Positions 36,052 through 45,807 of a stretch of DNA of 64,000 nucleotides are shown here, one piece after another. The position numbers were made by a program, and so were the translations under genes. Numbering within the stretch: position 1 is the first letter of the stretch; each line of letters begins with the position of its first letter. The notes below the pieces were generated by a model. It had not been told where the DNA came from. It worked only from the letters and a program-made list of their open reading frames with translations, and ran no database searches. This DNA is from Bacillota bacterium (GTDB taxonomy: Bacteria > Bacillota > Clostridia > Oscillospirales > Ruminococcaceae): NCBI GenBank assembly GCA_023415575.1, contig JAEZKF010000029.1, positions 1 to 64,000 on the forward strand. Reading direction: 5' to 3'.

Positions 36052-37152
36052 CTATTTTGCCCCCTTCATCAAGCTGATAAACCGGTCATACAGATACGTG
36101 GGATCCTGCGGACAGCCGCATGATTCCGGATGAAACTGCACCGAAAACGCCGGGATATTCTTGTATTTGATACCCTCGCAGGTATTGTCGTTGACATTGA
36201 CGTGGCTGACCACCGCAACCGACGGGTCGAGAGAGTCGCCCTCTACCACATAGCCGTGGTTCTGGGCGGTGACATAGGTTCTGTCGGCAAGCAAATCCTT
36301 AACCGGCTGGTTGCCGCCGCGGTGGCCGTACTTAAGCTTAGAAGTCTTAGCCCCTTGCGAGAGGGCAAGCATCTGGTGGCCAAGGCCAACGCCGAAGATC
36401 GGAACCTTGGATGCAGTCAGCTCCTTGATGGTCGCGATGATTTCGGTGTTCTCGGCGGGGTCGCCCGGGCCCTCTGACAGCATGATGCCGTCCGGTTTAT
36501 AGGCGAGCACCTGCTCAGCGGTGGTATGAGCAGGAACAACCGTAACATCACAGCCGTGCTTGCGCAAAGCTTCAAGGGTGTTGCGCCTGTAGCCGAAGTC
36601 CATCATCACCACGTGGCAAAGATGGGTATCGCTCGGGTAGTGCTTGGGGCTTGCACAGGTAACCTGCTTGACCGCATCGGCGATGGTGTAGTCGTGCAAG
36701 CGTGCAAGTAGCTCCTCTTTCTGTGTGTTTACGTCCTCGGTGGTAATCATGCCGTTCATTACGCCCATATCGCGTATTTTGCGGGTAAGGGCGCGGGTAT
36801 CCACACTGTGGATGCCGACGATACCCTGCTGCTTTAGGTAGGCATCCACCGTCTGCTCGCTGCGGAAGTTGGAAGGCTGCCTGCACCATTCACGCACAAC
36901 GTAGCCCTTTACCCACAGACGATCGCTCTCGTCATCGGTGCTGTTGACCCCGTAGTTTCCGATAAGCGGATAGGTCTGCGTCAGAATCTGCCCGAAGTAG
37001 CTCGGGTCGGTGAGCATCTCTTGATATCCCGTCATGCTCGTGGCAAATACAACCTCACCGATTACGGTTCCGGTTGCACCAAAGCTCTCACCTGTCAGCA
37101 CTGTGCCATCGGCAAGCAATATGTATGCCTTTGCTTGCGTGCCTGTCATCAT
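36052..37152 (-). CDS. carA: Carbamoyl-phosphate synthase small subunit lacking the catalytic cysteine
   Basis: 366 residues. The N-terminal domain (VVFATSMTGYQEMLTDPSY) and the class I amidotransferase domain align well with known CarA (GPGDPAE, KYGHRGGNQPVKDL, TAQNHGY, FHPE). The nucleophile elbow, normally FGxCLGHQ, reads FGVGLGHQ: residue 256 is Gly (codon at 36385-36387). The catalytic His and Glu (HPE) remain. Two cysteines directly follow HPE (SCGC), and SEGPGDP replaces the usual SNGPG. Replacing this Cys in the E. coli enzyme is known to abolish glutamine use but not ammonia use. Start read as ATG at 37150-37152. Third gene of the PyrR operon. Confidence 0.93.
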   Translation of the reverse strand: MMTGTQAKAYILLADGTVLTGESFGATGTVIGEVVFATSMTGYQEMLTDPSYFGQILTQTYPLIGNYGVNSTDDESDRLWVKGYVVREWCRQPSNFRSEQTVDAYLKQQGIVGIHSVDTRALTRKIRDMGVMNGMITTEDVNTQKEELLARLHDYTIADAVKQVTCASPKHYPSDTHLCHVVMMDFGYRRNTLEALRKHGCDVTVVPAHTTAEQVLAYKPDGIMLSEGPGDPAENTEIIATIKELTASKVPIFGVGLGHQMLALSQGAKTSKLKYGHRGGNQPVKDLLADRTYVTAQNHGYVVEGDSLDPSVAVVSHVNVNDNTCEGIKYKNIPAFSVQFHPESCGCPQDPTYLYDRFISLMKGAK

Positions 37153-37268
37153 AAATGACCATCCCTTTCCTTGCAGCGTATACGCCACTCTTTGCGTGAA
37201 CGCAACTCGTTTGCGTTTGTGTAGCCCCCTGCTGTATAAAGATCCAAAAGTGGCTTCTTTACCTGAGT

Positions 37269-38186
37269 TTAACCGCGGTATTCGTTGATCTCATCCCGCA
37301 TTCGGATTGCTTCCTGCCTTGCCGCAGCCGCGTAGTCGCGCTCGTCAAATCCGCCCTTTTGCCATGCGCACATAATTGCGCGCGAGGAGTTGATGACTGC
37401 ACCGAGTCCATTCTTATCAAACGCACCCGCTACGTCCTTTGCTGCTCCCCCCTGCGCGCCGTATCCCGGCACGAGGAAAAAGGTGTCCGGCAGGCTTTTG
37501 CGCAGGGATGCAAGCTGGTCGGGGTAAGTAGCACCCACTACTGCGCCAACCGCGCTGTAGCCAAGGTGACCTTTTGTGCCCTCACCCCATTTGGTGCACA
37601 GCTCTCCCATCGCCTCATATATCGTTTTGCCGTCGAGCACTCTGTCCTGCAGCTCGCCCGATGAGGGGTTTGAGGTTTTCACAAGCACGAAGATGCCCTT
37701 ATCGTATTGCTTGCATGCCTTAATGAGCGGTGCTATGCCGTCGGTGCCGAGGTAGCCGTTGACCGTAAGTGCATCCCCGTCAAAGGCGGCGAGCCTCTCG
37801 CCCTCGATCTCGGTTTTACCGAGATAGGCTGCAGCATACGCGTCCATCGTAGTGCCGATGTCGTTGCGTTTGCCGTCTACAATGACGTACATTCCCTTGC
37901 TCTTTGCGTACTGGATGGTCTCATGCAGTGCGCGGACTCCCTGCCAGCTGTACATCTCGTAGTAGGCGCATTGAGGCTTTACGGCGGGAACGATGTCGCA
38001 AAGGGCATCGATCAGTCCCTTGTTGAACTCCAAAAGGGCCTGTGCTGCGCCCTCGAGCGTTTTGCCGTACTGCTCGTAAGCGGTATTCTTTATGTGCATC
38101 GGGATATAATCAAGCTTCGGGTCAAGCCCTGCAACGGTGACGTTATCGGTCTGTTCAATCTTTTTTATCAGCAGGTCAAACGACAT
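37269..38186 (-). CDS. pyrF: Orotidine 5'-phosphate decarboxylase, type 2
   Basis: 305 residues, the longer type 2 form. Active-site KPQCAYYE and VDGKRNDIG (Lys and Asp residues), and PGYGAQGG, the type 2 phosphate-binding signature. Converts OMP to UMP. Start ATG at 38184-38186 (MSFDLL) rather than the longer frame to 38252. Second gene after pyrR. Confidence 0.95.
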   Translation of the reverse strand: MSFDLLIKKIEQTDNVTVAGLDPKLDYIPMHIKNTAYEQYGKTLEGAAQALLEFNKGLIDALCDIVPAVKPQCAYYEMYSWQGVRALHETIQYAKSKGMYVIVDGKRNDIGTTMDAYAAAYLGKTEIEGERLAAFDGDALTVNGYLGTDGIAPLIKACKQYDKGIFVLVKTSNPSSGELQDRVLDGKTIYEAMGELCTKWGEGTKGHLGYSAVGAVVGATYPDQLASLRKSLPDTFFLVPGYGAQGGAAKDVAGAFDKNGLGAVINSSRAIMCAWQKGGFDERDYAAAARQEAIRMRDEINEYRG

Positions 38187-38310
38187 GGCTACTGTTCCCC
38201 CATAGTTTTGATATGTGTTTTTATGCTTAAAAGTAGTCACGGGGTTGCCCATGTTCTAAATAATTATACATCGTTATGAATAATTATGCAACCCATTTCC
38301 TGCGAATCCT

Positions 38311-38850
38311 TTACTCTTCATTCGTGTAGATTGCCACACGGTCAATGCCGTCGCGCTCGACTACAGAAACCTTAACCGTCTCCTCGCTAGAGGTTGGCAG
38401 GTTTTTGCCGATATAGTCGGGCCGGATGGGCAGCTCGCGGTGGCCCCGGTCGATGAGTACGGCAAGCTGGATGTTCTGTGGCCTGCCGCGCATCATAATC
38501 GCATCAATCGCAGCGCGCACACTGCGGCCGGTGTAGAGTACGTCGTCTACCAAAATGATGCGCTTGCCGGCAAGCGAAAACCCAATCTGCGTCCGGTCGG
38601 GTATCTCATCGCGATCGTGCTTGCGGTCATCGCGGCAGGGTGTGATATCAAGCAGTCCTACCTCGACTGCCCTGCCCTCAATCTGCTCGATGCGGGCGGC
38701 AATCCGGGCGGCAAGCTCCGCCCCGCGCGAAAGTATGCCCAGGATGCACAGGTTATCAACGCCGCGGTTACGCTCTATAATTTCGTATGAAATACGGGTG
38801 ATGGCACGGGCAACCGCCTTATCGTCCATAATCTCCGCTTTTTCTTTCAC
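38311..38850 (-). CDS. pyrR: Bifunctional pyr operon regulator / uracil phosphoribosyltransferase
   Basis: 179 residues with the PRPP loop [16 protein letters not shown] and [17 protein letters not shown], both PyrR-typical. It binds pyr mRNA leaders when UMP is high and causes termination. The start is a GTG at 38848-38850 with AAAGGAGGG about 10 bases upstream; the frame extends upstream through the leader but has no better start. A matching PyrR-binding element and terminator lie directly upstream. Confidence 0.95.
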   Translation of the reverse strand: MKEKAEIMDDKAVARAITRISYEIIERNRGVDNLCILGILSRGAELAARIAARIEQIEGRAVEVGLLDITPCRDDRKHDRDEIPDRTQIGFSLAGKRIILVDDVLYTGRSVRAAIDAIMMRGRPQNIQLAVLIDRGHRELPIRPDYIGKNLPTSSEETVKVSVVERDGIDRVAIYTNEE

Positions 38851-38877
38851 AGTCGTTTTCCCTCCTTTTTTTGTGCA

Positions 38878-38917
38878 ATAAAAAAGGCCAAACTGTCCGT
38901 GAATTGACAGTTTGGCC
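38878..38917 (-). terminator. Attenuator terminator in the pyrR leader
   Basis: A perfect 12-bp stem GGCCAAACTGTC / GACAGTTTGGCC with an 8-base loop, followed on the minus strand by TTTTTTATT, 28 bases before the pyrR start. Confidence 0.92.
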
Positions 38918-38970
38918 GCAGATGCGTTCACAAATATCGCCGGATATGCTCCGGCTATGGTGAATTCCGA

Positions 38971-38999
38971 CCGCCTTGTCAGCCTCACGGGACTAACTT
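38971..38999 (-). promoter_or_regulatory. PyrR-binding element
   Basis: The minus-strand RNA reads AGUCCCGUGAGGCU followed by GACAAGGCGG. This matches the recalled PyrR anti-antiterminator consensus (ARUCCNGNGAGGYU) and stands between the promoter and the attenuator. Confidence 0.88.
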
Positions 39000-39018
39000 A
39001 AAGGTTGCCTTTTGTAGT

Positions 39019-39047
39019 ATTATAAACCAGTCGATTGCATTTGTCCA
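39019..39047 (-). promoter_or_regulatory. Promoter of the pyr operon
   Basis: Minus strand TGGACA, a 17-base spacer and TATAAT. The leader to pyrR is about 160 bases. Confidence 0.75.
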
Positions 39048-39134
39048 GAGTCTGTATAAAAAAAGGGTGTTGGCATTATAGAAAATGTTCTGTGCCAAAA
39101 AAGAAACTTTATGGCATAGATCACAAATCACGCT

Positions 39135-39398
39135 TTACCGAACTTCCGTATCGATTAGCCGCTTGGCGACGGCATAGTCCGGATTTTTCACCCAAACAGT
39201 GTACTGCTTTTCATATTCTTGATTGATTCCGACGCTACTGAACATCCCCCGTTTAGAGCCAATCAAGCCCCGTTGGGCGGAATGGTTTACTGTCTTCTGC
39301 TTTTATTTAATCCCTGCGCGTGAAAGTATGTCTTTAATCTTCTCAAGTTCCGTTAAGGAATACCCAATATAGACACTTTCATTGCTTAGCATCCACAT
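39135..39398 (-). pseudogene. Small conserved-type protein gene broken by an in-frame stop
   Basis: One frame reads MWMLSNESVYIGYSLTELEK through IKDILSRAGIK, then TAA at 39303-39305, then continues in the same frame through RGLIGSKRGMFSSVGIN and EYEKQYTVWVKNPDYAVAKR to a stop at 39135-39137. The two halves read like one 87-residue protein of the small DUF2007-like kind (N-terminal part recognising GYS..E..KIKDIL..AGIKY, C-terminal part RG..GS.GIN..YE..Y.V.V). The ribosome site is weak. It could also be a sequencing error at one base, or a short second gene starting at the internal ATG behind GGGGG. Confidence 0.55.
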
Positions 39399-39519
39399 TC
39401 TCAAAACCACATTTCAGAACACTCCAAAATTACCATATATTTAGTTTCCTTTTCTGCATCAATTACTGCATATACGAAAGTGATATTGAGGAACTTTTCG
39501 TAAGTACATAAACATATCA

Positions 39520-39558
39520 CAAGGCCCCATAAACGGAGTGTTTATGGGGCCTTGTTTT
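39520..39558. terminator. Strong hairpin, probable terminator
   Basis: CAAGGCCCCATAAAC-GGAGT-GTTTATGGGGCCTTG, a perfect 15-bp stem, with TTTTAC after it on the plus strand. It ends the GNAT gene side on the minus strand, though the T run there is poor. Confidence 0.6.
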
Positions 39559-39563
39559 ACATA

Positions 39564-40001
39564 TCAGTTGCGCTCAAGCACCATGGATTGATAATCAAGG
39601 CGCTCAAAACCAAGCCGCTCGTACAGAGCCATTGCGCGGTTATCCTTTGTCACCTCAAGGCGGAAGCGCTTTGCGTCGGCGTGAACTTTATACAGGTGAG
39701 CAAAGAACTCGGCAGCAAGCCCTTTTGACCGATACTCGGGCAGGACGAATAAGTCCTCCACCCAAATGACAAGGCCTCCCGCCTCCTGCGAGAAGGTCTT
39801 TGCAATAAGCCCAAAGCCGACAGGGTTATTCTCATACTCAAAGAAATAGCCTTCCAGATACCGGTCGGAGTGCATCATTTCATCGAAGGTAGCGAGCAGG
39901 TATTCATTCGGAATCGGATGCAAAACCGCCTCGGAGTGATAGAAGGCGGATGCAAGCTCCAGATATCGCTGCTTATCCTGTTCGGTTATTCTGCGTATCA
40001 T
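39564..40001 (-). CDS. GNAT-family acetyltransferase
   Basis: 145 residues from MIRRITEQDKQRY. GNAT features: VIWVEDLFVLPEYRSKGLAAEFF (acetyl-CoA pyrophosphate loop, RSKGLA), and ALYERLGFERLDY near the end. Substrate unknown. The ATG at 39999-40001 follows AAAAGGAG; the upstream extension of the frame covers the neighbouring gene and is not used. It lies 37 bases after the monooxygenase-like gene. Confidence 0.85.
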   Translation of the reverse strand: MIRRITEQDKQRYLELASAFYHSEAVLHPIPNEYLLATFDEMMHSDRYLEGYFFEYENNPVGFGLIAKTFSQEAGGLVIWVEDLFVLPEYRSKGLAAEFFAHLYKVHADAKRFRLEVTKDNRAMALYERLGFERLDYQSMVLERN

Positions 40002-40038
40002 GAAGTTATGCTCCTTTTCATTTGTGCGCTGAAAAGAC

Positions 40039-40326
40039 CTAATCCCTTTGCAGGAAGTTGGCTTCGCCGGGGCGGTCGCAAAGGGGCTGCATTTGGGAAA
40101 CCAGGGTAGTAAAATGTTCTGCATTCGTATGATTTTGCAGAGACTTCATATCTTCCCATTCCTCAATAAACACAAACACCGTCGGGTCATTGATGTCCTG
40201 ATAAAGCTTGTAGGAGATACAGCCCGCGTCGTTTTGATTGGTCAGTTGCTCAAGCTTTTGCGCTATTTTTTTAAACTCCTCAATCTTATCCTTGTTTGCA
40301 TAGTTCTTTGCTACTACTGTAATCAT
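40039..40326 (-). CDS. Antibiotic-biosynthesis-monooxygenase (ABM)-fold protein
   Basis: 95 residues of the dimeric ferredoxin-like ABM fold: MITVVAKNYANKDKIEEFKK, GCISYKLYQDINDPTVFVFIEEWED, HTNAEHF. Related small proteins include quinol monooxygenases and enzymes of unknown role. ATG with AAGGAG. Probably co-transcribed with the GNAT gene. Confidence 0.82.
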   Translation of the reverse strand: MITVVAKNYANKDKIEEFKKIAQKLEQLTNQNDAGCISYKLYQDINDPTVFVFIEEWEDMKSLQNHTNAEHFTTLVSQMQPLCDRPGEANFLQRD

Positions 40327-40346
40327 TATTTTTCTCCTTACTCGTT

Positions 40347-40380
40347 TATAAAATCAGCGTGCGCTATGGCGCACGCTGAT
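40347..40380 (-). terminator. Terminator downstream of the 40393-41043 gene
   Basis: ATCAGCGTGCGC and GCGCACGCTGAT form a perfect 12-bp stem; the minus strand continues TTTTATAAA. Confidence 0.8.
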
Positions 40381-40392
40381 GGTATGTTACTT

Positions 40393-41043
40393 TTAGTTGA
40401 TGGGGGTGTTATTTATTATGTTGAAAAAGCCCTGCAGAACCTGATTGTACTCTGAGACTTCCTTCTCCGGCACATACTCGGCGCTTGTAATGGAAGCGTA
40501 AACCTTTGTGCCGGTCTGCTTTTCATACTCGGGGATAAAGGTTTTGCTTCCGAAGTCAGACGCAGTGATATCCCACAGCGTCTTTGAAATGAGCGCATTG
40601 TCGGGGAAGTCCTTTGACAGGTCACGCATTTCCATTTGTTCAACAAACGAATTGGTAAAGCCGTCGTCAAAGATTACAATCAACGAGGAGTTGACCGAGA
40701 CCTCAGAAAGCATCTTCATCTGCATGGCATAGGCATACTCTGCATCGGTCGGCTGACCGCCCTCGCCTCCCTCTATATAGATGGGTGTTATGGCAAGATT
40801 CACCTCGCCATTGCCGTCAATATCGGGGAAGTAATCCTCCAGCGTATCCTTAAGGTTAACTAGTCTTGTATCATCTACATAGTAGGAGGTTGCAAGCATG
40901 ATTGTGGCATCGTACTTTTCTTTGGTTACAAAGTCCTTGACGAAGATGATTACAAGCATAAGTACAAAGATGCCCGCAATGGTATGCCACTTATAGTAGT
41001 ACCAGTAGTTTTCCCATTTTTTCTTAAACTGTGCTTTATCCAT
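40393..41043 (-). CDS. Single-span membrane protein, unknown function
   Basis: 216 residues: a basic cytoplasmic start (KAQFKKKWENYWYYYKWHT), one membrane helix at about residues 22-38, then an outside domain of about 175 residues containing YDATIMLATSYYVDD and SLIVIFDDGF. The aromatic stretch just before the helix is seen in several Clostridial proteins I recall as hypothetical. 28 bases after lysS, so it is likely in the greA-lysS transcript, closed by the terminator at 40347-40380. Confidence 0.7.
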   Translation of the reverse strand: MDKAQFKKKWENYWYYYKWHTIAGIFVLMLVIIFVKDFVTKEKYDATIMLATSYYVDDTRLVNLKDTLEDYFPDIDGNGEVNLAITPIYIEGGEGGQPTDAEYAYAMQMKMLSEVSVNSSLIVIFDDGFTNSFVEQMEMRDLSKDFPDNALISKTLWDITASDFGSKTFIPEYEKQTGTKVYASITSAEYVPEKEVSEYNQVLQGFFNIINNTPIN

Positions 41044-41071
41044 CTGCCCTTACCTCTTTGTGCCCTAGTAC

Positions 41072-42586
<1,515 letters not shown>

Positions 42587-42666
42587 TCATTTTTGGCATG
42601 TCCCCCGGGGCCCTGCACAAAACCAAGGTCGACGGCTGGGCGGACACACCCTGCTACGTCAACTGT

Positions 42667-43140
42667 TTATTTGCTGATTGCGAGGATTTCAAACTTAATG
42701 ATGCCTGCGGGGGCCTCTACCTCAACCACATCGCCGGCCTTGTGACCGAGCAGGGCCTTGCCGATGGGCGATTCGTCGGAGATCTTTCCCTTCTCGGGGT
42801 CAGCCTCGGTAGAGCCGACGATGGTGTAATCAAGCTCCTCATCAAACTCCAAGTCCTTAACTTTCACCTTGGAGCCGACGTTAACCGTCTCGGTGGAAAT
42901 CTCCTCCTCGTCAAGGAGCTTCACATTTTTGAGCATAGCTTCGATGGTGGCAATGCGCGACTCTATGATAGCCTGCTCGTTCTTGGCCTCGTCGTACTCG
43001 CTGTTTTCGGAGAGGTCTCCGAAGGACAAGGCAACCTTAATCTTTTCTGAAATCTCTTTGCGCTTTATGGTTTTAAGTTCTTCTAGCTCACTTTCCAGTT
43101 TCTTTAAGCCCTCGTCGGTAAGTAAAATCGGTTTAGCCAT
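42667..43140 (-). CDS. greA: Transcription elongation factor GreA
   Basis: 157 residues. N-terminal coiled coil with the tip [16 protein letters not shown] and a C-terminal domain ending [22 protein letters not shown]. It rescues backtracked RNA polymerase by stimulating transcript cleavage. ATG behind AGAAAGGA. It is driven by a consensus promoter with a leader of about 165 bases that can fold (43212-43258). Confidence 0.97.
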   Translation of the reverse strand: MAKPILLTDEGLKKLESELEELKTIKRKEISEKIKVALSFGDLSENSEYDEAKNEQAIIESRIATIEAMLKNVKLLDEEEISTETVNVGSKVKVKDLEFDEELDYTIVGSTEADPEKGKISDESPIGKALLGHKAGDVVEVEAPAGIIKFEILAISK

Positions 43141-43211
43141 AGGTCATTTTCCTTTCTGATTAATGCTCAAGAATTATGAACAAAACATGCCTGCCGCTTA
43201 TACTTCGGCGA

Positions 43212-43258
43212 ATAGTCAATTACCATCGACCAAAGCCGATGGTGTTCATTTAGACTAT
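43212..43258 (-). other. Folded element in the greA leader
   Basis: ATAGTC / GACTAT forms an outer stem and ACCATCG / CGATGGT an inner stem in the minus-strand RNA. No T-box or terminator hallmarks are seen. Confidence 0.45.
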
Positions 43259-43314
43259 GAAGGCTTTACAAAAAGCGTCCGCTGCACAAAATAAGGCAGC
43301 GTGACAATATTTGT

Positions 43315-43343
43315 ATTATAGTAAAAGCGGTATGGGATGTCAA
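43315..43343 (-). promoter_or_regulatory. Consensus promoter of greA-lysS
   Basis: Minus strand TTGACA, exactly 17 bases, TATAAT. Confidence 0.85.
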
Positions 43344-43408
43344 TAGCACTAGATAAAACAAGTTGCGGTAGATATGCGCGTCCTGCTTTATATTGTATGC
43401 AGTTTGTC

Positions 43409-44242
43409 TTAGCCTTTGCACATAAAAAAGGCATGTACATACCCCGAAAGATCGGCTGTCTCGATGATTCGCCGGCCGGCATAGACCTGCCCGGGAAGAA
43501 GGGAGAGATACTCCCGTCTGCCGCTCAGCTCACAGGCGGCGGCAAAGAAGCTCACCGCATCAATCCCGTTTGGCACAAGCGCCTGCTGGTCGCAAGTCAG
43601 GTTCAGGCTGTTCAGGGCGAGCGTGTTAGGTGGAATCTGTCCGGTTTGCGGGCGCGTTCCAAGCACAACGAGCGAGCGCGGCATCGATTCGGTTAGGCTG
43701 CCTGCGTCGGGCGAGAAGATGACAAAACAATCAGAAAGTGAAGATATGCGTTCGGTCATCACAAGCGGTGCACCGTAAAGGTCTAAAAGCATTTGTCGGG
43801 TTTCATTATAAGCATCCGGGTTTTGCGTGTATACCTTTACAATCGGGGAGTATTTAATCAGTGTTTCCGCAAAGGATGCGTATATTCCGTCCGGATCAAC
43901 AAGTCCGATTACTCTGCGAATCAAGGGAACCGGCAGCAGTTCGCTGATTTTGGTGCACAGGCGCAGCATAATCTTTCTTTCAAAATGATGCGGATAAAAG
44001 CAAAGCGCGCTGATATCGCTTGGCAGCTCCAAGCTGTCGGCTAAAATAACACGTCCGCTAAAGCGGGGATAGAGCTCACGCAAGGCGGTGTAGTCCGGTT
44101 GCTTTTTCTTGTATGGGATGGTCAACAGGTAATAATCCAAGCCATCCTGTGCACAGTAACGCGCCGTGCCCTTTTCCCTTTTCAGCCACGCGATGAGACC
44201 CTTGTTTCTCCTTTGAGTCATAGGCACAGCCGCGACAAACAT
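43409..44242 (-). CDS. Protein of unknown function with Rossmann-like region
   Basis: 277 residues, no signal peptide. The stretch RVIGLVDPDGIYASFAETLIKYSPIVKVYTQNPDAY has the strand-helix-strand order and spacing of a nucleotide-binding or small-molecule Rossmann unit, and DCFVIFSPDAG could be the next strand. No catalytic motif is recognised. ATG at 44240-44242 preceded by AGGGGG; M8 is an alternative. It lies between ctpA and greA on the same strand but is separated from greA by that gene's own promoter. Confidence 0.7.
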   Translation of the reverse strand: MFVAAVPMTQRRNKGLIAWLKREKGTARYCAQDGLDYYLLTIPYKKKQPDYTALRELYPRFSGRVILADSLELPSDISALCFYPHHFERKIMLRLCTKISELLPVPLIRRVIGLVDPDGIYASFAETLIKYSPIVKVYTQNPDAYNETRQMLLDLYGAPLVMTERISSLSDCFVIFSPDAGSLTESMPRSLVVLGTRPQTGQIPPNTLALNSLNLTCDQQALVPNGIDAVSFFAAACELSGRREYLSLLPGQVYAGRRIIETADLSGYVHAFFMCKG

Positions 44243-44358
44243 GGCACCGCCCCCTGTGACAGATGTCTATTGTCCTAAGCAAGTATATGCCCGCCGTTTT
44301 GGGTATCATGACACCATGAGGGAAAAGGCTGGTCGAAAATGCGGCTTGATTTTTGGAA

Positions 44359-44391
44359 AGACCACCTGCAGCTTGCATTTGCAGGTGGTCT
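44359..44391 (-). terminator. Terminator of the ctpA operon
   Basis: AGACCACCTGCA and TGCAGGTGGTCT, a perfect 12-bp stem with a 9-base loop. The minus strand then reads TTCCAAAAATC, a weak T tract. Confidence 0.65.
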
Positions 44392-44432
44392 ATTGTTAAC
44401 ATTGTGGGTTTGCGTAATCAACCAAACAGTGA

Positions 44433-45698
44433 TTAAGAAGATGCTTCAGAGGATGCGGCTGCCTGATTCTGAACCTCCGCGAGGTTCTTCTTGGTTGCTT
44501 CGATTACTTCAATCGCCTTTTTAAGCTGGGCATCGTCATCGGCAGAAACAAGCTCTATATCAAATGCAGTGAGCGTCTTGTCCTTTTCGCCGGTCATCGT
44601 CACTTCAAAGTCCGGTTGCAGACCGATGCCGTCGAACTTATCGCTCTTAGGCGGGTTGTACACCGCCACGGTAAAGGATACGGCCGAGCCATCGTTGAGC
44701 TTAAACACCTGCTGCATTGAGCCCTTGCCGGCAGTCTTTGTGCCGACGGACTTCGCCGCACCGTAATCACGCATTGCCTGAACAAACAGCTCTGCTACTG
44801 AGGCCGTGCTGTTGTTGGTCAGCACCATCATGGGCAGGTCGACATATGAGGAATCGCTCTTTGCGATAATCTTTGTTTCGCCGCTCTTGTAGGTAGCGGA
44901 TACCAAAGTGCCCTCGGGCAGGAGCTTATCAAGCATCGCAGCCGCAGAGCTGAGGTTGCCGCCGCTGTTGCCGCGTAGGTCAAAGATTAAACCGATTGCG
45001 CCCTGCTTAATCATCTCGTCAACAGCCTTTTCAAACTGCGTGGGGGTATTGTCGTTAAAGCTGACAATGCGGATATACGCATTGGTGTCTATCATCTTAT
45101 AGTAGACCGACGGAACCTCTACCTCGCGGCGGGTAATCTCTACCTCACTATCGGTTGCCTCGCGGCGGATGGTCAGCTGAACCTTTGTGCCCGCCTCGCC
45201 CTTGAGCATCTCAAGCGCCTCGTCTACCGTCGCTGCGGTGACATCCAACTCGTCTACCTTGATAATCAAATCGCCGACTTGAAGCAAGGATGCGGAGTCC
45301 TCATCCGCACCGCTTGAAAAAACCTCGGTAATGAGGATATAGCCTGACGGGTCTTTTTCATACTTTGCCCCGATGTTTACGCTTTTACCCGCATATTGAT
45401 CATTGAGGGTCTTGTACTGCTCGGGCGTGTAGTAAACGGCATACGGATCGTCAATGCCGCCCAAAAAGCCCTTGGCAATGTTGGATTGCAGGGTGTCCTC
45501 ATTAATCTTGCCCGAATAGTTTTGACGCACCAGACGCTCAAGCTCGCTGAGCTTCTCGTACATCGATTCGCGCTCTTTGAGGTTGTAAACCATTGAGTTA
45601 AAGTTGGTCATCGATATGACCATAGTGATGGAAAAGGTAACGGCAGCGGTTATGGCCATAAAGGTGATAGCCGCGCCCAGGGAAATCTTTTTTCTCAT
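44433..45698 (-). CDS. ctpA: Carboxyl-terminal processing protease, S41 family
   Basis: 421 residues. One N-terminal membrane helix, a PDZ domain (ILITEVFSSGADEDSASLLQVGD, then IIKVDELDV) and the S41 core: FDLRGNSGG, TNNSTASVAELFVQAMRDYGAA with the Ser, and GTKTAGKGSMQ with the Lys of the Ser-Lys dyad. It acts outside the membrane, trimming proteins at their C-termini. Start at 45696-45698 behind GGAGG. It lies downstream of the ftsE-ftsX-M23 genes; a hairpin (45745-45771) without a T tract separates it from the M23 gene. A role in controlling the hydrolase is plausible. Confidence 0.92.
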   Translation of the reverse strand: MRKKISLGAAITFMAITAAVTFSITMVISMTNFNSMVYNLKERESMYEKLSELERLVRQNYSGKINEDTLQSNIAKGFLGGIDDPYAVYYTPEQYKTLNDQYAGKSVNIGAKYEKDPSGYILITEVFSSGADEDSASLLQVGDLIIKVDELDVTAATVDEALEMLKGEAGTKVQLTIRREATDSEVEITRREVEVPSVYYKMIDTNAYIRIVSFNDNTPTQFEKAVDEMIKQGAIGLIFDLRGNSGGNLSSAAAMLDKLLPEGTLVSATYKSGETKIIAKSDSSYVDLPMMVLTNNSTASVAELFVQAMRDYGAAKSVGTKTAGKGSMQQVFKLNDGSAVSFTVAVYNPPKSDKFDGIGLQPDFEVTMTGEKDKTLTAFDIELVSADDDAQLKKAIEVIEATKKNLAEVQNQAAASSEASS

Positions 45699-45807
45699 AG
45701 TTCCTCCGCTTGGTATGTGCACAAAAAACGCTCGCACATACGGTTGAGAGCAGTTTTTTGAGATGCTCTCAGCTCGGAATTCGCAGATGCCGGCATAATC
45801 TCACAGA

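Noticed and set aside
43141..43408. T-box riboswitch upstream of greA-lysS
   Set aside because: The leader is long and folded but lacks the conserved T-box sequence and a terminator/antiterminator pair.
45745..45771. Terminator between the M23 gene and ctpA
   Set aside because: TGAGAGCA/TGCTCTCA pairs well but no T tract follows on the coding strand, so the two genes may still be one transcript.
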